Assembly (NCBI RefSeq): GCF_003590855.1 | Contig: NZ_QYUP01000020.1 | Coordinates: 1 to 52,743, forward strand | Reading direction: 5' to 3' | Source of the DNA: Massilia cavernae | Lineage (GTDB): Bacteria > Pseudomonadota > Gammaproteobacteria > Burkholderiales > Burkholderiaceae_D | Length of the DNA stretch: 52,743 nucleotides | Part shown: positions 40,747-49,502 of the stretch, piece after piece | How positions within the stretch are numbered: position 1 is the first letter of the stretch | Layout of the letters: each line of letters opens with the position of its first letter | Notes under the pieces: model-generated | The model's database searches: none | Told to the model about the DNA's origin: nothing | The model's input: the letters and a program-made list of their open reading frames with translations, nothing else | Translations under genes and position numbers: made by a program

Positions 40747-40984
40747 GGGTTATTGTTTGTTCTTGTGACAGCAGTCGGATCGGAAGCGCGTGTCCTCAGC
40801 GCGGCGCACAGCATAAAACGTATATGGCTATGGGGCAACTACTAAAGGCGAAGATATCACCTGAGCCCAGTAGTGTCTATGGCGCACATACCAAAAGCGG
40901 CCTCAAGGACAAGAATCCTGTGGTTTAATTCTCTTAGGCAACTGCCAAGATGGGGAAGTGGCAAAACAGGGCGCACAAACGAAA

Positions 40985-41004
40985 CTCCCGCCGGGCGGCG
41001 GGAG
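40985..41004 (-). terminator. Rho-independent terminator for the sulfate-binding protein gene
   Basis: CTCCCGCC and GGCGGGAG pair over 8 bp around a GGGC loop, followed on the minus strand by TTTCGTTT, 23 bases past the stop codon. The rest of the spacer 40747-41026 holds no supported feature. Confidence 0.8.
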
Positions 41005-41026
41005 CGATTGATACAGTTACTACGGT

Positions 41027-42043
41027 TTACTTCGACTGGTAGATCTTGTCGAACTCGCCGCCGTCGTCGAAATGCTTCTTCTGGGCCGCTTTCCAGCCGC
41101 CAAAGACTTCATCCACCGAGAACAGCTTGATCGGCTTGTAGTTGGCGGCGTATTTCTTGTAGGCCGCCTCCGAACGGGGACGCAGGAAGTGTTTGGCGCC
41201 GATTTCCTGGCCCGCTTCGGAGTACAGGAAGTTCAGGTAGGCGGTTGCCTGCTTGCGCACGCCGCGGCGGTCGACCACCTTGTCGACCACGGCGACAGGG
41301 GATTCGGCCAGGATCGACGTGGCCGGGTACACTACCTCGAAGTTGTCGCCGAATTCGGTGCGCACCATCTGGACCTCGTTTTCGAAGGTCACCAGCGCGT
41401 CGCCGATCTGGCGCTGGGTGAAGGTGGTGGTGGCGGCGCGTCCGCCCGCGTCCAGGATGGGCACGTTCTTGAAGATGCGCGTCACCAGGTCGCGCGCCTG
41501 CGCTTCCGTACCGCCCGACTTGAGCACCGAGCCCCACGCGGCCAGGTAGGTGTAGCGGCCGTTACCGGCGGTTTTCGGATTCGGGATTACGACCTTGACG
41601 CCCGGCTTGGCCAGGTCGGCCCAATTCTTGATGCCTTTCGGGTTGCCCTTGCGGACCAGGAACACCATGGTCGAGTAGTAGGGTGCCGCGTTGTTCGGGA
41701 ACTTCTTGGCCCAATCCTTTGCGACGAGGCCGCGGTCGGCCAGCATGTCGATGTCGTTGGCCTGGTTCATGGTGACGACCGAGGCTTCCAACCCGTCCGC
41801 GACCGAGCGAGCCTGCTTGCTGGAGCCGCCGTGCGATTGCTTGATTGTCACCGTTTCGCCAGTGGTTTTCTTGTAGTCGGCGATGAAGGCCGGGTTGATA
41901 TCCTTGTACAATTCTCGCGCGACGTCATAGGAGACGTTCAGCAGTTCGGTGTCCTCTGCGGCGGCCGCGAACGGGAGCGACAGGGCGCCGAAGGCGAGGG
42001 CAAGCAGGAATCCGCGGGCGCGAGCATTGTTTTTAGTCTTCAT
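41027..42043 (-). CDS. sbp: Sulfate ABC transporter substrate-binding protein, 338 aa
   Basis: A Sec signal peptide (LLALAFGALSLPFAAAAED) is followed by LLNVSYDVARELYKDINPAF, typical of the Sbp/CysP family, and the sulfate-contact region QSHGGSSKQARSVADGLEA. Further family blocks are GNPKGIKNWADLAKPGVKVV, PNPKTAGNGRYTYLAAWG and FENEVQMVRTEFGDNFEVVY. It delivers sulfate or thiosulfate to a CysTWA-type importer. No cysT, cysW or cysA gene adjoins it here. An own promoter in 42044-42262 and its own terminator suggest a monocistronic gene. Choice between Sbp and CysP is uncertain. Confidence 0.92.
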   Translation of the reverse strand: MKTKNNARARGFLLALAFGALSLPFAAAAEDTELLNVSYDVARELYKDINPAFIADYKKTTGETVTIKQSHGGSSKQARSVADGLEASVVTMNQANDIDMLADRGLVAKDWAKKFPNNAAPYYSTMVFLVRKGNPKGIKNWADLAKPGVKVVIPNPKTAGNGRYTYLAAWGSVLKSGGTEAQARDLVTRIFKNVPILDAGGRAATTTFTQRQIGDALVTFENEVQMVRTEFGDNFEVVYPATSILAESPVAVVDKVVDRRGVRKQATAYLNFLYSEAGQEIGAKHFLRPRSEAAYKKYAANYKPIKLFSVDEVFGGWKAAQKKHFDDGGEFDKIYQSK

Positions 42044-42262
42044 GGTACGGTGTGCCTCTATTGTGGAAACAGATATGCATGGTCTAAAATCCGGTGCGAA
42101 AACGGAAGTACTCTTTCGTCATATGCTTAGATAGCATGGCGTTGGCCGACGTTTATCATCGATCGTGCGAAGCGCCGTTGCGCGCAACGGTGTATAGTCG
42201 CAGTCGTGGTGAGGGCCGGTTGAATGGCAGCAACGCTTCTTGCTCGGTATTATTTTGATTGA

Positions 42263-42799
42263 ATGCATATGGGTATTGAAATTCGACCTGCTGTTCCTGC
42301 TGACGCCGTTGCCGTGTGCACCGTGCTGCGCCGCTCGATCACCGAGAGCTGCGTCGAGGACCACCAGAACTGTCCGGAACGCCTTGCCAGCTGGTTGGGC
42401 AACAAGACGCCGCAAACCGTCGCGGCATGGTTCACCACCCCCAGCAATTTCACCATCGTCGCCGTCCGCGAAGGCCAGGTCGTCGGCGTCGCCCTGCTGA
42501 CCCAGGCCGGCAAGCTGTCGCTGTGCTACGTGTTGCCCGAGGCAATGCGTACCGGCGTCGGCAAGGCCTTGCTCGATGCCGTCGAAACCCAGGCACGCGC
42601 ATGGGACATCGGCAAGCTCCAGTTAAAAAGCACCATCACCGCCCGCGACTTTTACGCGCGCAACGGCTACACTTTCGCCGGTAAGGAAAAAGCCTGCTAC
42701 GGACTCGAGTGCGACTTTTTCTGGAAAGACCTGAGCCAGGCAGGCGCTGACGCCGGCGGCGGGTCCCGTAAGCGCTTCTGCAACTGCAGCGGCCAATAA
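42263..42799 (+). CDS. GNAT-family N-acetyltransferase, 178 aa
   Basis: IEIRPAVPADAVAVCTVLRR starts the fold. The acetyl-CoA-binding strand and loop read LCYVLPEAMRTGVGKALLDA (Q/R-x-x-G-x-G/A form TGVGKAL), and the C-terminal part LKSTITARDFYARNGYTFAG is the usual beta6-alpha4 end. Substrate unknown; such proteins acetylate amino groups of small molecules or protein N-termini. It is divergent from sbp. The start may be the ATG at 42263 or at 42269; no strong ribosome site is seen. The tail past WKDLSQ is low in complexity. Confidence 0.82.
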   Translation: MHMGIEIRPAVPADAVAVCTVLRRSITESCVEDHQNCPERLASWLGNKTPQTVAAWFTTPSNFTIVAVREGQVVGVALLTQAGKLSLCYVLPEAMRTGVGKALLDAVETQARAWDIGKLQLKSTITARDFYARNGYTFAGKEKACYGLECDFFWKDLSQAGADAGGGSRKRFCNCSGQ

Positions 42800-42820
42800 A
42801 ACCATACTAATAATACTCCG

Positions 42821-43456
42821 ATGCTTACTCGCCGAGATTTTCTCCAGCGCGGCCTGCTTGCCGCCGGCGCGCTGTCGGCGCCGCTGGTTGGCGCCTCCAC
42901 CGCCCGCGCCGCCTCGCCGTCGACCGATATCCAGCCGCCGCCCGACCTGTTCGACGCCCAGGCGCTCGACATCGACTTCTGGCTGCGTCCGCGCACGCTG
43001 AGCGTCACCCGCCCGGCCAGCGGTGAGCGCGCCAGGGTGCTGTACTGGAAAGACGGCGAGATCATCGATTCGGCCTACCAGGAACTGTGCCACCTGATGC
43101 GCGACGTCAACGGCAAGGAAACCGCGCCGATCGATCCCAAGCTGTTCGAAACCCTGTGGGGCGCCCAGGCCTTCATCGCGCGCTACGGCATGACGCAGCC
43201 GCTTGAGATCCTGTCCGGCTACCGCACCGCCAAGTCCAACTCGCGCCTGATCGAGCAGGGCATCCCGGCCGCGCGCCAGTCGCTGCACATGGACGGCAAG
43301 GCGGCCGACATCCGTATCGCCAGCCTGAACCCGGAGGTGCTGGGCGAGCTGGTGAAGAGCTTCCGCCAGGGCGGCGTCGGTTTCTACTACCGCAACAGCG
43401 CGCAGGGCGGCTGGATCCATGCCGATACCGGCGTCAAGCGCACCTGGAAGGGCTGA
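42821..43456 (+). CDS. DUF882 / YcbK-like M15 peptidase-fold protein with Tat signal, 211 aa
   Basis: MLTRRDFLQRGLLAAGALSA carries a twin-arginine motif (RRDFLQ), so export is probably folded, via Tat. The body contains LSGYRTAKSNSRLIEQGI and QSLHMDGKAADIRI with the zinc-ligand pattern H-x(n)-D, then GGVGFYYRNSAQGGWIHADT with a terminal His-x-Asp. This is the DUF882 family related to D-Ala-D-Ala carboxypeptidases. E. coli YcbK and its partner YcbB are linked to peptidoglycan crosslinks; a cell-wall role is inference. It follows the GNAT gene by 21 bp on the same strand. Confidence 0.88.
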   Translation: MLTRRDFLQRGLLAAGALSAPLVGASTARAASPSTDIQPPPDLFDAQALDIDFWLRPRTLSVTRPASGERARVLYWKDGEIIDSAYQELCHLMRDVNGKETAPIDPKLFETLWGAQAFIARYGMTQPLEILSGYRTAKSNSRLIEQGIPAARQSLHMDGKAADIRIASLNPEVLGELVKSFRQGGVGFYYRNSAQGGWIHADTGVKRTWKG

Positions 43457-43539
43457 CGCGCTTTTATTTCGAACCTTGGGCCGCCATTTCCTGTCTTAGC
43501 TATATGCCTTTACCGGCGACCAGCCACAGGAGGTACGCA

Positions 43540-43836
43540 ATGGCGACCCAAAAGGAAACCATGGAGCGGCGCCAAATCCCCGAACGGCGCAGCGCAAGCC
43601 TTGCTGCCCATGCGGCGGCACTTAACTCGCTCGACTGGGCGGCCGTGGTCATGATGATCATCGGCGGCATCAACTGGGGGCTGGTCGGGGCCCTCGACTA
43701 CAACCTGGTGGAACAACTGTTTGGCGTAAAGAGCCCGCTGTCGCGCCTGGTGTATGCCCTGGTCGGGCTGGCCTCGCTGTATGGCATTTACCTCGCCACC
43801 AAGATAGCAAGCCGGCGCGACCTGTCCGCGCCTTAG
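43540..43836 (+). CDS. DUF378 small membrane protein, 98 aa
   Basis: The start at 43540 has AGGAGG nine bases upstream. After a polar head, SLDWAAVVMMIIGGINWGLV and a second hydrophobic stretch (LSRLVYALVGLASLYGIYLA) form two membrane helices. The GGINWGLVG motif with a conserved Trp and Gly is the hallmark of the DUF378 family. No function is known for the family. The longer frame from 43504 lacks a ribosome site. Confidence 0.88.
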   Translation: MATQKETMERRQIPERRSASLAAHAAALNSLDWAAVVMMIIGGINWGLVGALDYNLVEQLFGVKSPLSRLVYALVGLASLYGIYLATKIASRRDLSAP

Positions 43837-43873
43837 GCGGGCAGGCCTGAACCGGCCGGACTTCGCACGACTC

Positions 43874-44083
43874 CTACTCGTAGTGGTAGGGCTTATCGGG
43901 CACGGTATCCTTGCGTTCCTTGTCCAGCTCGTTAAAGTCCACCTGGTGGTCCCACCAGATATACCAGCCGCGCAACTGATCCTCCTCCAGGCTTGGATGT
44001 TCGGCCGTGTAGCGGTTAAGGAACTGCTGGTACTCGGACACGTAGCCGCCGTGCCCTACGCGGTATTCGCCTTGTGGCTTCAT
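43874..44083 (-). CDS. DUF3460 family protein, 69 aa
   Basis: The protein starts MKPQGEYRVGHGGYVSEYQQ and ends DTVPDKPYHYE. Its centre has the aromatic run LRGWYIWWDHQVDFNELDKE. This is a short betaproteobacterial family without known function, rich in Tyr, Trp and acidic residues. The start at 44083 follows AGGAGGAAGAG; the longer frame to 44218 is a shadow. It is convergent with DUF378, 38 bp apart. Confidence 0.85.
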   Translation of the reverse strand: MKPQGEYRVGHGGYVSEYQQFLNRYTAEHPSLEEDQLRGWYIWWDHQVDFNELDKERKDTVPDKPYHYE

Positions 44084-44202
44084 GACTCTTCCTCCTGTTT
44101 CCATTCTAGTTTGACTAAGGATCAAGGCAACAAGTTCGGCATATACGGCGCCGGGGAAATGCCGTAGCATACGTGCCCTTGCTGTTAATTTTCCTTGGTG
44201 TA

Positions 44203-44634
44203 ATGAAGTCAGACCCACTCAACGGCGCGCCCGATGGCGAGGCCAAGCCCCGTTTCCGTCCCCGCCCCTGGATTCACCTCGACACCGTGCAGGACGTCGA
44301 ACTGTGGATCGACGAGCATAACCGCAGCCTGCAGGAGAACATCGGCCCGCAGGAAACCGGCTACGGGGTCTGCTTCACTTTGGCCGAAGGCGGCAACATC
44401 TACCTGCACAGCGCCGCGGACGCCGTCCTGCTCGACGTCGACCAGGATGCGCGCTGGATCGCGCCGCTGATTGTCGCCGCCACCGGCGCCGAAGACCCGG
44501 GCACCGACTACTGGACGCTGCCCGACGACAAGCTGATCCAGCTGGTGATCGGGCTGTCTTGCCTGGTCGAGAGCACCACGCTGGTGGTTGGCCACCGTTT
44601 CGGCTCACTCCACCGCAAGATGGGCTACGGCTGA
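44203..44634 (+). CDS. Hypothetical protein, 143 aa
   Basis: Start at 44203 gives MKSDPLNGAPDGEAKPRFRP. The body (VELWIDEHNRSLQENIGPQE, ETGYGVCFTLAEGGNIYLHS, VLLDVDQDARWIAPLIVAAT) reads as an alpha/beta globular domain with no signal peptide, membrane helix or known motif. An alternative start at 44173 would add a short hydrophobic leader. It overlaps no other gene and precedes the ABC binding protein by about 70 bp. Function unknown. Confidence 0.65.
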   Translation: MKSDPLNGAPDGEAKPRFRPRPWIHLDTVQDVELWIDEHNRSLQENIGPQETGYGVCFTLAEGGNIYLHSAADAVLLDVDQDARWIAPLIVAATGAEDPGTDYWTLPDDKLIQLVIGLSCLVESTTLVVGHRFGSLHRKMGYG

Positions 44635-44707
44635 AACATTGCTTCTATGCACATGAGGCGTTTTGGGTTATAAAGCCAGATTCAACCCGTTTTGATTGGT
44701 GAACCGC

Positions 44708-45505
44708 ATGACCATGACCCGCCGCCGCGCCTTGCTCCTTCCCGCCGCCCTGATCGCCATGTCGCTGGCGCTGCCCGCCGCGGCGGCCGACCTGCTGGCC
44801 ACGGCAAAGGCACGCGGCACGCTGCGGATCGCGATGGAGGGCACTTACCCGCCATTCAATTTCAAGGACCCGAAGACCGGCCAGCTGGCAGGCTACGACG
44901 TCGACGTGGCGACACTGGTGGCGGGCAAGCTCGGCCTGAAGCCGGAATTCGTCACCACCGAGTGGAGCGCCATCCTGGCCGGGCTGGGCGCCGGCAAGTA
45001 CGACGTGATCGTCAGCCAGGTCGGCATGACGCCGAAGCGCCAGGAAGTGTTCGATTTTTCCGAGCCTTACACCTATTCCAGCCCGCAACTGATCATCCGC
45101 AAGAACGAGAAGGCCGCCTACGCCAGCCTGGCCGACCTGAAGGGCAAGAAACTGGGCGTGGGGCAGGGTAGCGTGTTCGAGCAGCAGGCCAAGGCGGTGC
45201 CGGGCATCGAGGTCAAGAGCTACCCGGCCGCGCCCGAGAACCTGCAGGACCTGGCGGTCGGCCGCATCGACGCGGCGCTCAACGACAGCCTGATGGTCGC
45301 CTACCTGCTGAACAACTCGAAGCTGCCGATCAAGGCCGGCGCACGCGTCGGCCAGGTCGAACGCATGGGCATCCCCTTCAAGAAGGGCAACCCGCAGTTC
45401 AAGGCCGCGGTCAACAAGGCGCTGGCGGACGGCGCCGCCGACGGCAGCCTCAAGAAGATATCGGTCAAGTGGTTCGGCAGCGACGTCAGCCGTCCTGCCA
45501 AATAA
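44708..45505 (+). CDS. Amino-acid ABC transporter substrate-binding protein (family 3), 265 aa
   Basis: A signal peptide (RRALLLPAALIAMSLALPAA, cleaved near AAA) leads to a solute-binding fold: GTLRIAMEGTYPPFNFKDP, LAGYDVDVATLVAGKLGLKP, VIVSQVGMTPKRQEVFDFSE and PYTYSSPQL. The QVGMTPKR-x-x-x-FDFSEPY block is typical of polar amino acid and cystine (FliY/TcyJ-like) binding proteins. The start at 44708 is used because GGTGA lies just upstream; TTG 44696 and GTG 44699 are alternatives. The permease begins 4 bp after its stop codon. Confidence 0.88.
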   Translation: MTMTRRRALLLPAALIAMSLALPAAAADLLATAKARGTLRIAMEGTYPPFNFKDPKTGQLAGYDVDVATLVAGKLGLKPEFVTTEWSAILAGLGAGKYDVIVSQVGMTPKRQEVFDFSEPYTYSSPQLIIRKNEKAAYASLADLKGKKLGVGQGSVFEQQAKAVPGIEVKSYPAAPENLQDLAVGRIDAALNDSLMVAYLLNNSKLPIKAGARVGQVERMGIPFKKGNPQFKAAVNKALADGAADGSLKKISVKWFGSDVSRPAK

Positions 45506-45509
45506 GCCG

Positions 45510-46163
45510 GTGGACCTGTTCGAACTGCTGCGCGAAGCCGCGCCGGTGATGCTGACCGGCGCCGGCTACACCCTGATCTTCGCGATGGCCTCGATGGTCG
45601 GCGGGCTGGCGATCGGCTTTCCGGTCGCCGTGATGCGCCTGTCGAAGCTGGCGCTGGTGCGCTGGCCGGCCTCCCTGTACGTCAGCATCATGCGCGGCAC
45701 GCCGCTGCTGGTGCAGATCTTCGTCATCTACTACGGCTTGCCGAGCATCAGCATCGAATTCACGCCGGTGACGGCGGGCGTGCTGGCGCTGTCGCTCAAT
45801 GCCGGCGCCTACCTGTCCGAAAGCCTGCGCGGCGCCATCCAGAGCATCAGCGTGGGCCAGTGGCGCGCCAGCTTCAGCCTCGGGCTGGGCTACTGGCAGA
45901 CCCTGCACCACGTCGTGATGCCGCAGGCGCTGCGGGTGGCAGTGCCGTCGATGAGCAATACCCTGATCAGCCTGATCAAGGACACCTCGCTGGTGTCGGT
46001 CATCACGATGACGGAACTGATGCTGGCCACCAAGGAAGTCATCGCCACCACCTTCCAGCCCTTGCCGTTGTACATAGCGGCGGCGCTGATCTACTGGTGC
46101 CTCAGCCTTGCATTCGAAGCACTCCAGCGGCGCGCCGAGCGCCGCCTGAACCGGGCACACTAG
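45510..46163 (+). CDS. Amino-acid ABC transporter permease, 217 aa
   Basis: A GTG start 4 bp after the binding-protein stop opens an inner-membrane subunit with about five helices. MRGTPLLVQIFVIYYGLP and LSLNAGAYLSESLRGAIQSI are the polar amino acid permease motifs, and SLGLGYWQTLHHVVMPQAL is the EAA loop that contacts the ATPase. Resembles TcyL/YecS cystine permeases. No ATP-binding subunit follows: the next gene is a c-di-GMP protein 112 bp on. The importer would need an ATPase encoded elsewhere. Confidence 0.88.
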   Translation: MDLFELLREAAPVMLTGAGYTLIFAMASMVGGLAIGFPVAVMRLSKLALVRWPASLYVSIMRGTPLLVQIFVIYYGLPSISIEFTPVTAGVLALSLNAGAYLSESLRGAIQSISVGQWRASFSLGLGYWQTLHHVVMPQALRVAVPSMSNTLISLIKDTSLVSVITMTELMLATKEVIATTFQPLPLYIAAALIYWCLSLAFEALQRRAERRLNRAH

Positions 46164-46274
46164 CAAGGTAAACCAATAAGCCTGGATCAATGAGGCATGC
46201 TCGACAGAATCTGTTTGCGCATGCTAGTCTAGCTTTTCGAGCAACACGGTTTGACGTTCCACTTGCGAGGTGAG

Positions 46275-48527
46275 ATGGAAAACGATCATGATCCGGTGTC
46301 CCTGGTTTCCGACGCAACGCGCGCTCCGCGCGGACGGCCGCAGGTCCGCATAGCCGGCCGCTCCTTTGCTGCCGCTCCTTATGCGTCCCGCGACGGCATG
46401 CTTTTCGCCGATCCCAACCCACTGTACCCGCTCGCCGCCGAACCGGTAACCGATGTCAGCGGCGTCACCGTCGACCGTCTGCGCCATGAGGAGGAGCAGG
46501 CCTACTACAACGACCTGTACCTGCTGGCGCCGGTCGGCTACTTCGTGGTCGGCCTGGACCACGGCATCCTGCAGGCCAACCTGGTGGGCGCCGAAATGCT
46601 CGGCATCCCGCGCGCCACGCCCCAGCGGCATCAGCTGCGCTCCTTCATCAGCCCGGCGTACCTGCCCGATTTCGACAGCTTCTTCAGCCGCGCGCTCAAT
46701 AGTGAAACGCCGCTGCAATGCCGGCTCCTGTTGCAGGTCGGTACCCGCCCGCCGCTGCAAGTGACGCTGCTGGCCAGCGCCGACGGCAGCGGCCAGGCCT
46801 GCCGCGTGGTGGTGGAACGGGCCGAGGGCAAGCTGGCCGCGCTCGAACGCAGCGAGGAACGCTTCCGCCGCATCGTGCACAGCGCCGAGGAAGGCATCTG
46901 GGAGATCGACGCCGCCTCGATCACCACCTTCGTCAACCCGAAAATGGCCGCCATGCTGGGCTACGACATCGAGGAAATGCTGGACCGGCCGCTGGTCGCC
47001 TTCATGGACCAGGAAGGCCGCGCCCTCCTCGAACGGAACATCGGGCGCAGGCAGCAGGGCATCGCGGAGCGCCACGAGTTCAAGTTCATCAGCCGGGAAG
47101 CGCGCGAGGTCTGGACCACGATGTCGACCAGCCCGATTTTAGACGCCGCCGGCAACTACCTCGGCGCGCTGGCGATGGTCACCGATATCACCGACCGCAA
47201 GGCCTCGACCGAACAAATCTGGCAGCAGGCGAACTTCGACTACCTGACCGGCCTGCCGAACCGCCACATGTTCATGGACAGGCTGCGCCAGGAGACCCGC
47301 AAGGCCGACCGCAGCGCCGCCTTCCTGGCTTTGCTGTTCATCGACCTCGACCACTTCAAGGAAGTCAACGACCAGCAAGGCCACGCCGCCGGCGACGCGC
47401 TGCTGGTGGAAACGACGCGCCGCATCGGCGCCTGCGTGCGTTCATCGGACACGCTGGCGCGGATGGGCGGGGACGAGTTCACGGTCATCCTGTCCGGGCT
47501 TGACCATGTGAGCAGCGTGGAGCGCATCGCGCAGTCCATCATCGCGGCGCTGTCCAAGCCGTTCGACCTGCGCGGGCAGCGCGTACTCATTTCGGCCAGC
47601 GTCGGCATCGCGCTGTATCCGCCCGATGCGAAGGACCTGGACGAACTGCTGGCGCGCGCCGACCAGGCCATGTACGCCTCCAAGAACGGCGGCCGCAACC
47701 GCTTCAGCTACTTCACGCCCGACTTGCAGGAGGCCGCGCAGGCACGCCAGAACATGGGGGCGGACCTGCGCCGCGCCATCACCGCCGGGCAGTTCGAGAT
47801 CCTGTACCAGCCCATCGTGTCATTGCATACCGGCGCGGTCCACAAGGCCGAGGCGCTGCTGCGCTGGCACCATCCGACCCGCGGCTTGCTCGGGCCGGCG
47901 GAGTTCATCCCGTTCGCGGAGTCGAACGGGATGATTGTCGACATCGGCGACTGGGTGTTCCGCGAGGCCGCGCGCCAGGCGCATGCGTGGCAGGCGAGCA
48001 TCGATCCCTCGTTCCAGGTCAACGTCAACAAGTCGCCGGTGCAGTTCCGCCGCGACGCCGACATGTACGACGGCTGGCTGACTTACCTGGAGCAGCTGGG
48101 CCTGCCGCGCCAGAGCATCGTGATCGAGATTACCGAGAGTGTGCTGATGCAGGGCGCCGAGCAGGTGCTGGCGCGCCTTCAGCAATACCGCGCGATGGGG
48201 CTGCAGGTTGCGCTGGACGATTTCGGCACCGGGTATTCATCGCTGTCGCACCTGAAGAAGTTCGATATCGATTATGTGAAGATCGACCAGTCGTTCGTGT
48301 CGCAGCTGGAGACCGATGACGGCGACCTGGCGCTGTGCGAGGCGATCATCGCGATGGCGCACAAGCTGGGGCTGAAGGTGGTGGCCGAGGGCGTGGAGAC
48401 GCCGGGACAGCGGCAGCTGCTGGCGGAGGCGGGGTGCGATTACGCGCAGGGGTATGTGTTCGCGCATCCCCTGCCGGCCGGGGAGTTCGAGGAGATGGCC
48501 AGGGAGTCGCGAAAGGCGCTGGCCTAG
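46275..48527 (+). CDS. PAS-GGDEF-EAL bifunctional c-di-GMP signalling protein, 750 aa
   Basis: Two PAS-type sensor domains (YYNDLYLLAPVGYFVVGLDH and RIVHSAEEGIWEIDAASITT) precede GGDEF (FIDLDHFKEVNDQQGHAAGD, then MGGDEFTVI) and EAL domains. RSSD five residues before GGDEF is an I-site, so the cyclase half could be active and product-inhibited. The EAL half keeps its catalytic set: EALLRW, NVNKSP, EITES, DDFGTGYSSL, KIDQSF and AEGVET, so it should hydrolyse c-di-GMP to pGpG. Net direction cannot be predicted. No membrane helix is visible. The ATG at 46275 is preceded by GCGAGG. Confidence 0.93.
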   Translation: MENDHDPVSLVSDATRAPRGRPQVRIAGRSFAAAPYASRDGMLFADPNPLYPLAAEPVTDVSGVTVDRLRHEEEQAYYNDLYLLAPVGYFVVGLDHGILQANLVGAEMLGIPRATPQRHQLRSFISPAYLPDFDSFFSRALNSETPLQCRLLLQVGTRPPLQVTLLASADGSGQACRVVVERAEGKLAALERSEERFRRIVHSAEEGIWEIDAASITTFVNPKMAAMLGYDIEEMLDRPLVAFMDQEGRALLERNIGRRQQGIAERHEFKFISREAREVWTTMSTSPILDAAGNYLGALAMVTDITDRKASTEQIWQQANFDYLTGLPNRHMFMDRLRQETRKADRSAAFLALLFIDLDHFKEVNDQQGHAAGDALLVETTRRIGACVRSSDTLARMGGDEFTVILSGLDHVSSVERIAQSIIAALSKPFDLRGQRVLISASVGIALYPPDAKDLDELLARADQAMYASKNGGRNRFSYFTPDLQEAAQARQNMGADLRRAITAGQFEILYQPIVSLHTGAVHKAEALLRWHHPTRGLLGPAEFIPFAESNGMIVDIGDWVFREAARQAHAWQASIDPSFQVNVNKSPVQFRRDADMYDGWLTYLEQLGLPRQSIVIEITESVLMQGAEQVLARLQQYRAMGLQVALDDFGTGYSSLSHLKKFDIDYVKIDQSFVSQLETDDGDLALCEAIIAMAHKLGLKVVAEGVETPGQRQLLAEAGCDYAQGYVFAHPLPAGEFEEMARESRKALA

Positions 48528-48549
48528 CCTGCGCGGCTTTAGGGCAAAC

Positions 48550-49497
48550 TTATTTGGCGGCTGGGACGATGCCCAGGCTGCCGAGGAACGCGCGCGTGGC
48601 CTCGTAAGCATCGATATGCTGCTCGAGCGTGAATCCACCGTGGCCACCGCCCTTGATGGTCACCAGCTGGTTCTTCACCCCCGCCTTGTTCAACGCCGCA
48701 TGCAAGCGCGTGGCATGCGCATACGGCACCAGCGGATCCGCATCGCCATGAATGGTCAGCACCGGCGGACCATCCTTGCGCACGTGCGACAGCGGCGACA
48801 CCTGCGCCGCCACTGCCATCCGGTCCGCCATGCTGCCAAACCACTGCACCGCGTACGAGCGCACATTCGGTCCCTGCAGCATGTCGGCCACATCGGTGAT
48901 CCCGTACCAGTTGATCACCGCCGCCACCTTCGGCGCCACGTTCACGTAAGGCCCCGCCCACGCAGGTTCGTTCGCCGCGCACTGGTTGGTGAACGGCGAA
49001 TCGCCCTTGATCATCCCGGTCGCCAGCGCCAGGTGGCCGCCGGCCGACGTGCCGGTGACGACCACCTTGCCTAGGTCGAAGTTGTAGCGCTTGGCGTTGC
49101 GGCCCACCCACTGGAGCGCGCACAGCGCATCTTCCACCGCGGCAGGCGCCAGCGCCGTCTTCGCGAGGCGGTACTCGATGTTCACGACCGCGAAGCCAAT
49201 CTGCATGTAGGGAAGGGCCGTCAGCGACGCGCCTTCGCGCGAACCGAACACCCAGCCGCCGCCATGGATGTTGATCACGACCGGAATCGCGTCAACAGGC
49301 TTGGCGGCCGGGGTGTACACGTCCAGCTTCAGCTCACGCCCGCTCACGCTGGCATAAGTCTGGCCGGCGTGTACGTCGTAGCCGTGATCGATGACCACGG
49401 CGGCGCGGAAGGCGTCATCCGAAGCGTGCGCGGTAACAGCGCACGCGCCAAGGACCAGCGCCGGGACGGTCCGGCGCAGCGAAAACAAGGCTGCCAT
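48550..49497 (-). CDS. Alpha/beta hydrolase, BD-FAE/HSL-like secreted esterase, 315 aa
   Basis: A signal peptide (TVPALVLGACAVTAHASDD) exports it. The oxyanion-hole motif HGGGWVFGS and nucleophile GTSAGGHLALATG identify the hormone-sensitive-lipase/BD-FAE group, with Asp in LTIHGDADPLVPYAHA and His in IKGGGHGGFTLE completing the triad. Such enzymes cleave acetyl or feruloyl esters of sugars and similar small esters; the substrate is unknown. It begins 5 bp after the etfD stop codon on the same strand, so they are probably transcribed together, although no functional link is evident. Confidence 0.88.
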   Translation of the reverse strand: MAALFSLRRTVPALVLGACAVTAHASDDAFRAAVVIDHGYDVHAGQTYASVSGRELKLDVYTPAAKPVDAIPVVINIHGGGWVFGSREGASLTALPYMQIGFAVVNIEYRLAKTALAPAAVEDALCALQWVGRNAKRYNFDLGKVVVTGTSAGGHLALATGMIKGDSPFTNQCAANEPAWAGPYVNVAPKVAAVINWYGITDVADMLQGPNVRSYAVQWFGSMADRMAVAAQVSPLSHVRKDGPPVLTIHGDADPLVPYAHATRLHAALNKAGVKNQLVTIKGGGHGGFTLEQHIDAYEATRAFLGSLGIVPAAK

Positions 49498-49502
49498 CCC
49501 GC

